Shown here piece by piece: positions 42,972 through 55,621 of a DNA stretch of 64,000 nucleotides. The stretch is from Takakia lepidozioides. Lineage: Eukaryota; Streptophyta; Takakiopsida; Takakiales; Takakiaceae. Under the pieces are notes generated by a model. It was given only the letters and a program-made list of their open reading frames with translations. It searched no databases and was not told the origin of the DNA. Location of the stretch: the NCBI GenBank assembly GCA_030704615.1, contig CM060733.1:42348001-42412000 (forward strand), written 5' to 3'. Made by a program: the position numbers and the translations under genes. The number at the start of each line of letters is the position of its first letter. Within the stretch, counting starts at the first letter, position 1.

Positions 42972-43429
42972 CTGCGGAAAGTGAACTTGTCTCGGGGGGG
43001 GGAAAGAAAATATCTAATGGACGGAAAACATCCAAATTGTCTCGGCTGGAGAGATCGTCCAACACATGAAAACTTAGATGAAAAGCATCCAAAGTTTTCT
43101 CGGCGGGAGAGAAATATCCAACGCATGGAATTCTAGATGAAAAACATCCTAATGTTCTCTCCAAAATGGATAATCATCCAAACTAGAAGCTAACTGTGGT
43201 TGCATCACCATCTGTTTCTAATTCTGCTTGAGGAAGATAACCATTTGATAGATTCTATATCTTTGTTGAAAGATCTGTCGGATAGGCAACTTCCATCATA
43301 AGAGAGCTTATGGAACTACATGTCAAGAGAACTTGGAAGCTACCCAATCTCACAACAAAGCTCCATTCTATCGAGAGACAATATTCTTGGTGCTCCGAAG
43401 GCCCAATTACCTTTTGGCATCTTTATCTC

Positions 43430-43650
43430 CTTCCCTCCTGAGGGCATTGGGGCGGTTCAGGGTGGTTCCCACAACCTACGGATAGAGAGTGGCAGATGGG
43501 AAAACCTGCAACTGGAGGACCGCCTATATCCAACTTGCACAGGGTGCAGCCGGGAAATTGAAACTGATGAACACTTCTTCTTCTATTGCCCTCTATACTA
43601 TGAGATCCGTGGGAGATTCCACTGTTTATTCCTTGGAACCCAATCTCTCA
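43430..43650 (+). mobile_element. LINE 3'-end coding fragment (zinc-binding region)
   Basis: Plus frame with GSHNLRIESGRWENL, then CTGCSREIETDEHFFFYC and YYEIRGRFH: the Cys/His cluster following the RT of many LINEs. It is a different family from the LINE at 48-53 kb, whose cluster reads CPLCGQSEDSIHFLIHC. Confidence 0.75.
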
Positions 43651-45230
43651 CTGAAGGAGGATCAGAAATGCTTGGCAGCTTCCCTGCACGACGCCTTCAC
43701 CCTTAGACAATCACTCGAGCAATAGTTCTTATTCTTGGCTTTGGTTTTGTTTCCTCTCTCATGTTTTCTTCCACTTTGTCCCAAGTATCATTTCATTTCT
43801 TCTCTTTTTCCTTTGCCACTAGGACCTGGGAGTTTCCCATGTGTTTCCCCATGGTCGTTACTTTTTCCACTACTGTTCCTTCCTTGCCTTATTTATAAAA
43901 TTTCCAGGGCCACTGTCCCCTGTTCTATATTATTATTATTATTTTAAAAGTCTGTCAGTGCGTGTTGAGTCCCAATATTCTACTGCTTGAAGTACATCAA
44001 AGCCAGTTAATAAACGTGACTCGTACTCTTCGCAAAGTAATAGAAGCTTGATGTCGATAGATAGAAGGCCAAAAGACACAAGGCAATGTTCCTTAGCTTA
44101 AGTGTACTTAGGCTACTGTACATCTGTAAACCTCTCTTCCTGCTGACCGTGGTTTGTAGTCATCCCATCTGGCAAGCAAAGCTATATACACCATGATGGC
44201 CAATTTTTGGCTCCTGCTCCAGTGGTTCTATAAGGGCAGGCCTTGGCCTTGTTCTTCACCTTTCACTTATTAGCTTTCCTTTGTACTCTTTGCGAGCTCC
44301 ATCTTAGTTTGTCGCCATTCTTGGAGCTTAATTTGGCTTGGTAGTTGCAAAGTTATAGGGAGCTTTTGATCTAAGGCTCTAGTTTATGTTAATCTCTCAA
44401 GGAGTCCTAGAAATAGTTATTTTAAGCTTGAGTTCAAGCTAGAGCACATGGGATGTCATTGCTGGTTTGCTGAGTGAGTTTTGTATTTGCGGCTTTGGGG
44501 CTTGGGCCATAGCAATTTAAGATATCAAAAGGGTATTTTGCCCAAACTTGAGTCTTGAGAGAAGAGTCAAAGATAGAATGGGGTCTTTGGTTGCTAGGAA
44601 TTGAGCAAGACCGCATGAGTGGCTACAAGATTATACCCCAAGACTTACTTTGGCCATACCTTGTCAAGATCAAAGAGGTACACAATTACCTTCATTTGGA
44701 ATATTTCATTTGCAAAATTGTCATTAGGTGTGAGTAACATTATGGGGCCTCCATCTGAACCATGGATTAAAGTTGACCAACCCCCCCACCCCAACTGATT
44801 CTATGTGCTAACATGGGCTTGTGCGGGTTAGATTTTTGTGGCCATTGGACCCCATTGAGCTAGGTTCATACAAAGTCTCATGGGCACATTCTTATTATAC
44901 GGTCTGCTGTCCCATAAGTGGCAAAGTCAGGAGTATAGACATCCACATTTCATTTTCTACACCTTCCTGTCTGCTAATAGTGAATGCCTGTAACCTGATT
45001 CCCATGCGTTACAAAGGAGCAATCACAATTTTGGGCTGAGTTTCAATGTACCGTGGCTCGACCCCAAAATTGCCTCATGTAGGGTTGATTTGCCATGGAG
45101 GAGACACCCTCCAAGTCAAAGCCAACATTCCCAGGGTATCCTAAATGAACCAACCAGCAGCTTAATTCTAATTAATGAAAAGAGACACTCACACTCACAA
45201 TACACTCACACCTCACGAGGAAATATCCCC
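43651..45230. other. Unassigned region
   Basis: Short frames only; a (TTA)n-type microsatellite near 43930. Nothing recognised. Confidence 0.4.
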
Positions 45231-48200
45231 TCACCAGTACTCCCCACCAGAACAAACCCCATCTTTGAAGTGGTGAAAGCGATTTGCACCCCTTACAAGA
45301 ATAGCTCGCCCAACTATCCTTGAGATGAACTTGGTGGCCGTGTGGCAGCCACCACACATCCTAAGGTTCTTGATGATACGGAGAGGCATCCCCGGGGAGG
45401 TGCTGAGGAGCCCAAAAGCAATGGCCAGCCTTTCACTGTGGTAACAAAGGGAAATTTCCTTATTGTCATCCTCCACATCATGCAATGCAAAGTGGGTGTC
45501 AGGAACGTACCCTGCCTCCTTCATCTGTCCGGACAACCTTCTTAGCTCAACAAGGATTTCCTCAATTTGTGGATGCAATCTGTCATCTACAACAAAGGAG
45601 TGCAGTCTGTTGTCGACCACAATGCAGGAGCAACCTGGCTTCTCACACCTCTGGCCTTCATCATATATCTCACCTTTACAGTATCGGCCCACCTGCCAGC
45701 TGCGGCATGGAATGTTTGACAGTAACACATAAGCTGCGGCCTCCTGTCCATCCCACTTGAGTACAGATTTTGCTGCACGTTCTGCGACCTCCATGTTGCA
45801 ATGGATTCTGCAGGCACCAAGCAAGGCCACACCACAGCATCCGGTTTGATTGGCATTTTGTTAATAAACTCCTCGGCCTCATCCAATCGCCCCGCACGGC
45901 CAAGAAGGTCCACCATGCATCCAAAGTGCTCCACTATAGGAATGAGGCCATGATCTCGACTCAGGGAATCAAAGTAATGTCTGCCCTCATCCAGTAGGCC
46001 AACATGGCTGCATGCAGAGAGAAAGGGAAATCCTGCAATCATCACATTCCATGATACCACATTTCGTTCAGCCATATTGTCAAACACTCCCTTTGCATTC
46101 TTGATGCTCCCGCACTTGGCATACATGTCCACTAGGGCAGTGTCCAGATTGACATCCGGTACAATTTCAGCTTTTGTGATGTGACAGTGCACCTCTTTGC
46201 CCTTTCCAAGGCTGCCAGGATGGCACAGGCATTGCAAAGGCAGACAAATGTGACCTCATCAGGCCTCAGCCCTTCCTGCATCATTTGTTCATAGGCCTCC
46301 AAAGCTTCCGTCCCACACCCATGCTGCACATATCCTGCAATCATTGCATTCCATGACACAACATTCAGCCATATTGATGAACACCTCCTTTGCATCCTTG
46401 ATGCTCCCGCATGTGGCGTACATGTCCACAAGGGTAGTGTCCAAGATGATATTTGGCACAATTCCAGCTTGCATGATGTCAGCATGGTTCTCTTTGCCCT
46501 TTTCCAAGTCTGCAAGACTGGCACAGGCATTGCAGATGCCAACAAATGTGACCTGGTCGTAGGTCTGCAAAGCCTCCATCCCACACCCATGCTGGGCATA
46601 TCCTGCGATCATTGCACTCCATGACACGAGTTCTGTTCAGCCATATTGTCAAACACCACCTTTGCATCCTTGATGCTCCCACATTTGGCATACATGTCCA
46701 GGGGGTAGTTTCCAAGATGATATTTGGTACAATTCCTGATTTCAAGATGTCCACATGGACCTCTTTGCCCCTGTTGAGGGCTGCCAAGCTGGCACATGCA
46801 TTGCAAACGCAAACAAATGTGCCCTGGTTGGGCTTCACCCTTTTTTGCATCATTTTCTCATAGATCTCCAAAGCCTCCCTCCCACACCCATGCTGGGCAT
46901 ATCCTGCAATTATCGCATTCCATGACACCACATTTCGTTCAGCCATATTGTCAAACACCCCCTTTGCATACTTCATGCTCCCGCACTTGGCATACATGTC
47001 TACGAGGGCAGTGTCCAAGATGACGTTTGGCACAATTCCAGCTTTCATGATGTCAGCATGGATGTCTTTACCCTTTTCCAGGGCTGTTGGGCTGGCACGC
47101 ACTTTGCAAACACACACAAATGTGACCTGGTTCGGCGTCACCCCTTCCTGCATCATTAGCTCATAGGTCTCCAAAGCCTCGATCCAGCATCCCCCGTGGG
47201 CATATCCTGCAATGAGTGCATTCCATGACGCCACATTTCGTTCAGGCATTTTGTCAAACACTCCCTTTGCATCCACAATGCTCCTACATTTGCCATACAT
47301 GTCCACAAGAGCAGCCCAGAATCACATCTGGCAAGATTCCAGCTTTCATGATGGCGACATGATCCCTCTTTGCCCTTTTCCAGAGCTGCCATGCTGGCAC
47401 ACGCATTGCAAACGCAGACAAACACAACTTAATCAGGCTTTGCCCCCACCCGCAACATTTGCTCATAGGTTTTCAAAGCATCCATCCCACACCCATGCTG
47501 GGCATACCCTGCGATCATTGCACCCCATGATACAACATCTCTTTCAGGCATATGGTCAAACACTCCCTTTGCATCCTTGATGCTCCCACATTTGGCATAC
47601 ATGTCCACGAGGGCAATGTCCAGAATTTGGTACAATTCCAGCTTTCATGATGTCACCATGGACCTCCTTGCCCTTGTCCAGGGCTGACAGGCTGACACGC
47701 GCCTTGAGAACGCAAACAAACGTGACCTGGTCAGGTGTTATCCTTTCCTGTATCATTTCGTCATAGATCTGAAAGGCATTTCTACCACATCGCTGCTTGG
47801 TATATCCTGCGATCATTATAGTCCATGAAAACATATTTCGCTCGGGCATTTTGTCAAACAGTCTGTGTGCATCCAGGATGCTCCCACACTTGACATACAT
47901 GTTGAGAAGGGTGTTGTGTAGAAACACATTTGGCTTAAATCCACTTTGGATAATGTGGGCGTGCACCTGCTTTCCCACTCCTAGGCCTTTCATCTTCATG
48001 CACTTATGCAGAAGATAGACATAAGTATCAGAGTCTGCCGAGACGCCTTCTTGGTTCAAAATGTGCAGAGCCTCTGTCATTTGTCCTGCCTTACATAATG
48101 TCCTCACCTGCCCACAAGTGCCTGAAAAGATCTTGTGGGTTTCCTCTCCTGGTCGTCTATCAGAGGCAGTGGTCATGGTCAAGGTGCTTGATTCTATCAA

Positions 48201-48335
48201 CTGCAATCTCTCCCTGTCCTCTAGGAAGCCTATTGCCATTGGGTGGACTTGATACGTGACTAAATGCCGGCCTTGTGACCTCGTGTCCTTGTTTGTTTCG
48301 ACCTGAAGCGCTTTGCTCCAGGTAAGGTAGTGCAT
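45231..48335 (-). pseudogene. PPR-DYW protein (PLS class), frameshifted
   Basis: Minus strand from about 48335 (exact start unclear; the N-terminal ~50 residues are not PPR-like) to TGA at 45231-45233. About ten PPR units follow a P-L-S pattern (for example MYAKCGSMKYAKGVFDNM, ERNVVSWNAIIAGYAQHG), then E regions ([18 protein letters not shown]) and a DYW deaminase domain with HSE zinc/catalytic motif, CGGCH, and C-terminal GEYW. Such proteins bind organellar transcripts and convert specific C to U. Reading it through needs about nine frame changes (near 47630, 47430, 47300, 46810, 46600, 46240, 45830 and others). The DYW end itself is open for 200 codons. Either a decaying gene or an error-rich assembly. 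The C-terminal GEYW is a mild deviation from DYW. Confidence 0.95.
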
Positions 48336-48982
48336 TGGATTTAGTTGGAAAGCTTGGGGCCTTTCCCTCTTTAGAATATGCCTACACGGGCCATTCCCTG
48401 CAACTCCCTGGAGCGTGATCTCTGAATGATAACAAGCGGATCCCTACCGCTTGGGGGCAGCCCCTCCGCCCAAATTGGGCAGTCGTATGCTCTGTATAGC
48501 ATACTTGGCACTTGGGCTCGGGTTGGTTCCTGTGCTTAAACTTATAGCCTGCGAGATCAATCAAAATTTAGCTCCTATCGACTTCAACACTCCCCAGGGT
48601 GATTCCTGGGAATTGGTTACTTATGCCAAATCTAGGGCTTCATGTGTAGTTTTTGGGGTGAATCCCAGGATGGACGATGTGTCCTTTAAAACTACATGCT
48701 CTAGCTTAGGCTTGGATTTCATGGCTAATGGTTCCATCTCGAGACTTGATAACAGGGGTACGTTGAAGGTTGCAATGACCAAAAGTGCTTCTAATAGAGT
48801 CCCACATCAATTCAATCTCAAAGAAGTTCGTCCCTTGACTGGCTGGAGAGCGGTCTTAGACATTGGTGATTCAATGGGGCGCTCTAGGAAGACAACCAAG
48901 GGCAAGGACTTCAACTTGAGAGTTTCTAATCGGTTTGATGCTCTGAATGAGGTTGAATCCAAACAGCCAGAAGGACAAGATG

Positions 48983-49390
48983 CCCTAAGTGTACAGAACC
49001 TGAACGTCCTGAATCTGAAGGATTTGGTACTCTGAATGGTTTAAAATCCTCAAGGTTTACACAAGACGAACAAATTCTATACACGGGGTAATTGTCCCCA
49101 AGCCGTCAGATGGACAATCTGTCCCTAAGTGTGCAGAGCCTGAACGTCGTGTAACTGAAGGATTTGGAACTCTAAATGGTTTACCAATCCTCAAGTCTAC
49201 ACAAGACGAGCAAAATCTACACATGGGGTAATTGTCCCCAAGCAGTCTGACGGACAATATACCCCTAAGTGTGCGGAACCTGTGCGTCGTGTAACTGAAG
49301 GATTTGGTACCCTGAATGGTTTACCAGTTCTCAAAGTTTACACAAGACGAGCAAAATCTACACATGGGGTAACTGTCCCCCCTTTGCAGA
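48983..49390 (+). repeat. Three ~140-bp tandem repeats inside the LINE
   Basis: Units start near 48983, 49123 and 49264 with CTAAGTGT(A/G)C(A/G)GA and each carries GGATTTGG(T/A)AC and ACACAAGACGA(A/G)CAAA. They lie between ORF1 and the endonuclease. The arrangement recalls promoter monomers of LINE 5' regions, but the role is not shown. Confidence 0.75.
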
Positions 49391-49444
49391 ACGGTTGGCC
49401 GTCCAGGAACAATCACAAGCTACCTAGACGACAAACAATTCACA

Positions 49445-50240
49445 TGCAAAGGGCTGGCTTGCGGCTGGCCACTTTCAACTTCTCAGGGCTTACTAACCAA
49501 AGGAAACAACTCGAAGTGGGACAAGTCCTTCGGACTAATGATATTCATATCTGTGCTGGGCAAGAAACATGGGAAACGTCGGATAAACTGGTTGGAGATG
49601 TCAATGGTTATAAATGGGCAGGTAGGATGTGTACTCTCAAGGCAGCCTCTGCCAAACGCGGTCAAAAGGGGTTGGATTCTTTGTCCGTGATTTCTTGTTT
49701 GATAATTGTGAAATTATCAACAAGGGTTTGAGGTACGAGCATAGTATCTGGCTAAAACTGAAATCTGAAGGGCGGCATGAGTACGAAGGACCTCTTTGTG
49801 GGTTGTGTTTACATGCCCACAGAGGGGACCCTTAGTGCTGACGCAGACAAAGCCTTCGAAGATGTAAAGCTGGACTGTGCTTCGTTCCTTGCCAAAGGTC
49901 AGGTAGTGCTATTGGGTGACTTCAATGCCCGGGTGGGCAAAGGGCTCCATCAGGACAATATCATTGGGCCTTTTGGTGAGGACGAGCTGAATTCTAATGG
50001 CAGACGGTTAATTAACTGTCTGGAAGAGCTTCAGCTTTTGACCTTGAATAATAGGACAAGAGGTGACCAAGTGCAGTGGACTCATGAGAAATCCCAAACT
50101 GGGGAACGTTCCATTGTGGACTATATCATAATGGACAAAAATTTGTTTCCCCAGTGTGCCAATGTGTTGATCGACAGAACTGATACTGGTACCTCTGACC
50201 ACTTCCTGGTTTGGACTGAGATCAAAAGGTGTTTTCCCAA
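49445..50240 (+). other. LINE AP-type endonuclease domain
   Basis: LRLATFNFSGLTNQRKQL at the N-terminus, QETWE (catalytic Glu), CVYMPTEG, LLGDFNARVG (catalytic Asp-Asn) and TSDHFLVW (Asp-His at the C-terminus) follow the standard order. Two frame changes fall between QETWE and CVYMP. Confidence 0.9.
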
Positions 50241-50929
50241 CACCAATAGATCTGTGAAACGTTCGATTCGGAAGTGGCGCATAGAAAAATTCCATAATGA
50301 GGAGGTCAAGGCTGAGTACGTCCAGGCCTTGCAAGAGGCTCTCCCTCATTTTGTCCAATCGCTCCAAGAACTTCAGTCTCGCTCTGACAACGCAAGAAAT
50401 GAAGTCGAAAGAGCAGTGGACTCTTGGGAGAGTTTCGTCTCCTCCGTGGCTGACAAGATCATTGGGAGGAAACTAATTGTCTGCGGTAGAGCTGTTAATT
50501 GGTGGACCAATGAGATCAAACTCAAGATAGCTGAGAGACGAGCCCTCTATAAAGAGTGCTGCAATTTGAAAACCAACAGAGAATTGTGGGCGAGGTACTA
50601 TCAGCTCCGGAAAGATATCAATCAGCTTGTTAGGTCTCAGAAGAAATTATACTGGGATAAGTTATACAGTGAAATAAACTCAAACCACCATGGTGGTAAT
50701 GACATGAAATTCTGGTTGGCCCTTCAACGTTTGTACAAGCCTAAAAACGGTCAGTGAGTACAAGCGCTGAAGACTACTAAAGGTGCAGTGGTGACTTCAT
50801 CGGTTGACATTGTCAAAACATTTGAAAATCACTACAGTATCCTTGGCAGAACTTCTAGGTCTAACAGTGAGGGGTCTTCTGCTGAATGGAGGGACACAGT
50901 TGGATTCAAAACAGCCCTGATGAACTGGA

Positions 50930-51860
50930 GTATATTTCAATGGCTTATAACACTCCCATTAGTTCTTCTGAGATTGTGGAAGCAATTGAACATTTAAATG
51001 GATATAAAGCTGGTGGACCTGATGGTATTGTCAACGAGCTTATCAAGCACGGTGGCGATCCCATGATAGAGGCCCTAGTTCTCCTCTTTAACCTTATCTG
51101 GAAGACTGAAATGATCCCCTTTCGCTGGCGACAGGGGGTCATTGTCAATCTATACAAGAAGGGTGACAGAGAAGAACTGGGGAACTACCGTGGCATCACG
51201 CTCCTCAATGCTGTTGGCAAGACATTCTGCAGGGTTATAAGTACTTGTCTCGAGGTTGATCTGGAGTCTAGAGGTCGTTTCCACGAAGGCCAAGCTGGCT
51301 TTCAGCGAAACAGGGGCTGTGTGGATCATATCTTCACTCTAAGCCAGATTATTCAGGGAAGGAAAAAAGAAGGGAAACCCACTTATGTTTTTTTTCCTGG
51401 ATGTCAAAAAGGCTTATGACACAGTGTGGAGAGATGGCCTATGGTTCCGCCTCTGGTCTTGTGGGATAAAGATGTGGAGAGTTGTCCACAACTTGTATGC
51501 TCACACCAAAAGCTGTGTCACTGTTAACGGACAGAAGTCCAACTTCTTTGACATAGACCAAGGTGTAGCTCAAGGATGTACTCTCTCCCCTCTGCTCTTC
51601 AATGTTTTCATCAATCAACTCCTCGAGTGAAGAATTTGGGTTGAGGGTGGGTGATACCACCATACCAGCCCTTATGTTTGCGGATGACTTCGCAGGCATA
51701 GGGGAGACTCCAACCAATCTCCAGGAGTTGATTGATTGCGCGAAGAGATACTTTGATCTTTGGGGGCTAGAGGCTAATGTGAGCAAATGTGCAGTGGTAG
51801 CATTCAACGACAGAGGAGAGGGAGGAAGTGATCTTAAGTGGCAGTGGGGTAGCCAAGAGA
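50930..51860 (+). other. LINE reverse transcriptase domain
   Basis: GYKAGGPDGIVNELIK, YRGITLLNAVGKTF and AGFQRNRGCVDHIF, then FLDVKKAYDTVWR (first Asp), GVAQGCTLSPLLFN, and FADDFAGI (second and third Asp; the usual Tyr is Phe), in order. Three frames are used. Confidence 0.95.
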
Positions 51861-53030
51861 TCCCGGTCCTCCCTTCCTACACTTACCTGGGCGTTGAGTT
51901 TTCCTCCAATTGTAATTGGGATGCACATATCCGGAAAGTTGTTCAAACTGGCAAGGGCAAAGCTCTGGGGCTCACTAAATTTTTCCACTGCAGAGGGGTC
52001 AACTCTGAGGTTAAGAAAACCATGCTTTGTCGCGTTATTAGACCTGCCTTGGAGTATGGATCTGCTATATGGGTTGATAACTCCAACCAGGCTAAGTCTC
52101 TAGAATCCATTCAAGTGGGGGTGCTTAAGGAGTGTACGTCAGCATGCTCCAAAACAGCCAATGTGGCTGTTCGGGGTGAGTTTGGCATTCCATCCTTAAG
52201 CTCCCGACGAGATGAATTCAAGGTCAGATGGTGACGTCAGCTGCAACATATGCCCAACACCAGATATCCTAAATTAATCGACTCTATATCTTGGAAACAG
52301 GACCGCCCTGTCAAACAGGCTAAGTCCTGGCAGAAGAGAGTAGAAAAGATTCTCAAGGACCTGGACCTGGATCCGCAAGTCTTGACCCTGCTGGATATAT
52401 CTGACTTAGAGGCTGTAGTGTCCGAAGCCATGTCTATTGCCGTGAGATTGTCTGATGAAAATGAAGTTAGGCAGAGAACTTCCCTGAAGTTGTTTTCAGT
52501 CAGTGACATGGGGGTGGACATCTTAGATGACCTCAAGGGTCTACCCACTCCCGGCACTAGACTGAAATTTAAACTCAGGGCAGGAATCCTACCTTTGAAC
52601 AGCAAAGAGAAGCAGAGAGGAAAGGGAGAGTGCAATTGTCCGTTGTGTGGGCAATCTGAAGACAGTATTCATTTTCTGATACACTGTCCGGGGTTCTCTC
52701 ACCAAAGAGACGCTCTCTTCAATTCTATCAAGGGAATTGTGCCTGTACCCCTGTTTACCAACTTTGAAAGTCTCAAGGCTGAGCCAAAAGCCCAGGCCCT
52801 CCTGAGGCCTAGTTTTTGGGCAAATCACACACAGCAGATTGATGCTTGTGTGAAGGGATTTCTAGAGGATATCTGGAAAACCCGGATTAATTCTTTATAT
52901 GAAGGTAAGTCTTACTACCAACGTCAGCCCCTGACAGAGGTAGGTTCTGTTCCTTTTGTTCCTGCTCAAACTGGGCGCGGGGTCAATGGCCACAAGGCTA
53001 CGGCAAACAACGTCTTATGAGTACAATCTA

Positions 53031-54480
53031 TCAACTGCAATGCTGCTGCTTCCAGTTGGCCAGCAACCCAAGCAGGCTTTGTGTCAATAATAATCCACAG
53101 TACCTCATTGATAGTTTTGTGCTTGAGATCCCATTCTTTTGGATGGATCTGCACCCATACTCCATCCCTGACTCCTTCAGCTGTGATGTATAGATCCTCC
53201 CACCTGCTGCGCCTGACATTGACTACCTGAAGTTTACCTAGCAAGCACCCTACTGCCGCTTATCCTGCGCCAGTTCCTATGCTGAAGTGCTGATAAGACT
53301 TAAAAGCACGAATTATACAGAATATTATATAGCGAATCTAGAATTAGGGTTAGGTTAATTAGAGTGTGAGCATGACAGTAATAGGATAAGAAACAATTTT
53401 TGATGGCTTCTATTGTAGATAGCAGGCATTGACCTTTTTGCAAAGATTGTCCCACCCTTGACAGGAGTTTGACAAATATTGCTTCTCCTCATCTCTATTT
53501 TTAGTTTTAGGATATTTGCCTGCAACCCAGTGTCACCGCAGCAACATGTCAACAATATGAGACCCACCACAGATCTACCGGGCAAGCTAAACTTACAAAA
53601 CCCATGATGGAAACTAGGAACGAAGCCTGATAGGAGGACAAAGCAATCCTAACTGTGTAGAAGAAGATGGCCTTGCCTGATTGTATTTGACCTTGTGTCA
53701 GTGCAGCAGCTGGTTTTCTTCCTTTCACCCATGAGGGATTTAACCAACCCTCAATCCAAAGGACCTCTTTGACACACTGCTTAGATCTGTAATCTGGTGA
53801 TCTTGGATTGGTCTGTGAAAACCACCAGGGTGCAGCTGAGCAGCCATGTTTTTAAATACAACCTCCTGAAAAACACTAGGAAAAACCCTTGGGCCATGCA
53901 CTTTCATTTTTAGGAAGAACATATTTATCCAAATAGTAAGATGAATTTTCACAGAAAAGACAACTCCTTCACATCATACATGAAGAAAGGAGCAACTTGC
54001 AACCGCGGATGTCCCACCATTGCAGAGGATTTCCAAATAACTCTTTTCAGCGCAGCCCATGCTCCAGGGTTGACCTTTGTGACAGAAACTCCAAGGGTAG
54101 TCTGGACATTTTGCATTCGTCTGTCAAAACCACCGGGCGCAGCTGAGCAGCCAGAGTTCTGACCACAGCTTCCTAAGACCAAGCTGCAACCAAGTACCTT
54201 GCAAACTCCTGGAAAAAACTTGGGCATCTAATTCCTTGCCCTTCTCACGAAGAACAGCCTACGCTACTGCCTACAAGAGCGGCTTTTGCAGAACCGACAA
54301 AGATTCTAACAATTAGGGGTACAAGACCTAGCCCACAATATTATTTCATAGCAGAGTCCATAAAACCCCCTCCTTCACAGACCCTGCAATTTCTATACGA
54401 AGAGTGCTCACCTTCTCGATGCTGTAGTCCCACCACTGAGAAGGGACTTTAAAAAACTCCTCCCAGCACTGTTCCATGCC
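53031..54480 (-). pseudogene. OSB-like (organellar ssDNA-binding) protein pseudogene with PDF motifs
   Basis: Minus strand, from high to low coordinates: CWEEFFKVPSQWWDYSIEK (~54430), LFGNPLQWWDIR (~54010), KEVLWIEGWLNPSWVKGRK (~53770), QGWDNLCKKVNA (~53440), then LYITAEGVRDGVWVQIH and KTINEVLWI with TKPAWVAGQL (~53100). The 'F-x-N-P-x-x-WWD-x-R' and 'LW ... P-x-WV' pieces are the PDF motifs of plant OSB proteins, which bind single-stranded DNA in mitochondria and plastids. Frames are mixed and stops occur, so the copy is dead. The LINE's 3' end is adjacent to its last piece. Confidence 0.6.
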
Positions 54481-54669
54481 CCAGCGTTGACCTACGTTCC
54501 AGATATACCAAAATTTCAAGAGGGCAATGTTGTCGATTGTACCCCTTGTATGACCATCCTGCTGACCAAATTACTGCCCATGCCTGGTTTCTATGGCGCA
54601 TACAACACAGCGACTACAAGGGAAAAACACAGAATGAAAAAGTGTTTTCGTGCTTTTACCTTTCATTGG

Positions 54670-55490
54670 CATAAGTGAAAGCTTGGGAGGCGCCACGGAC
54701 ACCATTTGAAAGGGACTCGGTCCTTGGCGTATTGCCAAAAATGCCGCTTTCAGCTCCACATCCCAGCCCCTTAATCGGCTGCATGATGTGAGGCATCTTG
54801 CAGGAACCAAAAAGCAGAGAGGGCGTTGTCCAACCGAGTACTTTAGAGGGAGGTTCCGACAAGTTGTACATTGATGTGGTAAAGTCCGACCACAACCACA
54901 CTGAAGATGGGGCATGTAGGAGAAATCGATTAGCATGTTGGGTTGCATTTGATAAATTGCGACCCTATCTTTCTGGCCTTACACTCACCGGTGGACAAAA
55001 AGCTGAATATAAGAAATGCGTGGAGGAATTCGGACGCGCTTTCAACAAGAGTTGGGGGAGGGTCCAGTTACACACTATATTGTGAGTATATAAAACATCC
55101 CTTGATATTGATTGGAATGCTTATAGTAAAATTTTGCATTTCAATTATAGCACTTACAGATGACAATGCTAATTATTCAAGTTGATAATTTGCAGCACGT
55201 ATTGGTCAAGCACACCCCGTGGTTTATTGAAAGGTATGGAAGCCTATCTGTCTGGTCATGTCAAGGAATGGAAAACTCGCATCACGCGGCAAAAGCGGCA
55301 TATCAGCGTCATACTCAACATGCTGGAACAAGTCCTTTGGTACAGACCTATGAACACAGGTTAAGGATCATTCAACATAGATTCAGAAACGAAAGCCTTC
55401 AATCGAATGAGGAGGCAATTCAACCCCGACGTACAGCATCCTTAAACTCAAGCGCAGCAGCGCACAGCGCTTTGTTTATAGAGTTACTAT
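54670..55490. other. Unrecognised coding-like segments on both strands
   Basis: On minus, 54670-54860 encodes LGWTTPSLLFGSCKMPHI and ends at a possible donor GAAAG|GTAAAAG; it may be an N-terminal exon of the OSB-like gene. On plus, 54920-55085 (FDKLRPYLSGLTLTGGQK) and 55200-55480 (HTPWFIERYGSLSVWSCQGM, then ENSHHAAKAAYQRHTQHAG) look like pieces of one protein, perhaps transposon-encoded. I do not recognise either family. Confidence 0.3.
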
Positions 55491-55621
55491 GTTAGCTAGA
55501 GTTACAATATCAATGGTTCAGTATCTGGATCCTTGACTTGAGGCTGAGGAGAAAAATGGAAGTGAAAGGCTATGTGAAAGGCTATGTGTTTGAGTCTAAA
55601 ATCCCTTCAATTTTACAAGGT

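Larger units (their letters stand above)
42344..42990 (-). mobile_element. Solo Penelope-like pseudo-LTR with telomeric tag
   Basis: On minus it begins with a TATATAAG box (42964-42971), continues with a hammerhead-like fold (42872-42929), and ends at 42344-42364 in CCCTAAA-type repeats. This is the same order and about the same length as the 3' unit of the Penelope element at 59789-60466. No RT remains, so it is a solo remnant of a related subfamily. Confidence 0.6.
48451..53030 (+). mobile_element. LINE retrotransposon, near-complete but inactive
   Basis: Order on plus: an ORF1-like frame with no recognised domain (48451-49035), a three-fold tandem repeat (48983-49390), AP-type endonuclease (49.44-50.24 kb), reverse transcriptase (50.9-51.85 kb) and a C-terminal zinc cluster (52.63 kb). 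Breaks: frame changes near 49665, 49790, 50900, 51391 (in a run of eight T) and 51605, and in-frame TGA at 50755-50757 and 52232-52234. The 3' end is fixed at ~53030 by the 36-bp insertion at 32826-32861. The 5' end lies near or a little before 48451, close to the start of the PPR gene on the other strand. LINE clade not assigned. Confidence 0.9.

Noticed and set aside
48195-48212. TCTATCAACTGCAAT shared with the LINE 3' flank at 53027, a possible target duplication
   Set aside because: The upstream copy is followed by 120 bp that still read in the PPR frame, so it is not at the LINE's 5' end; probably chance.
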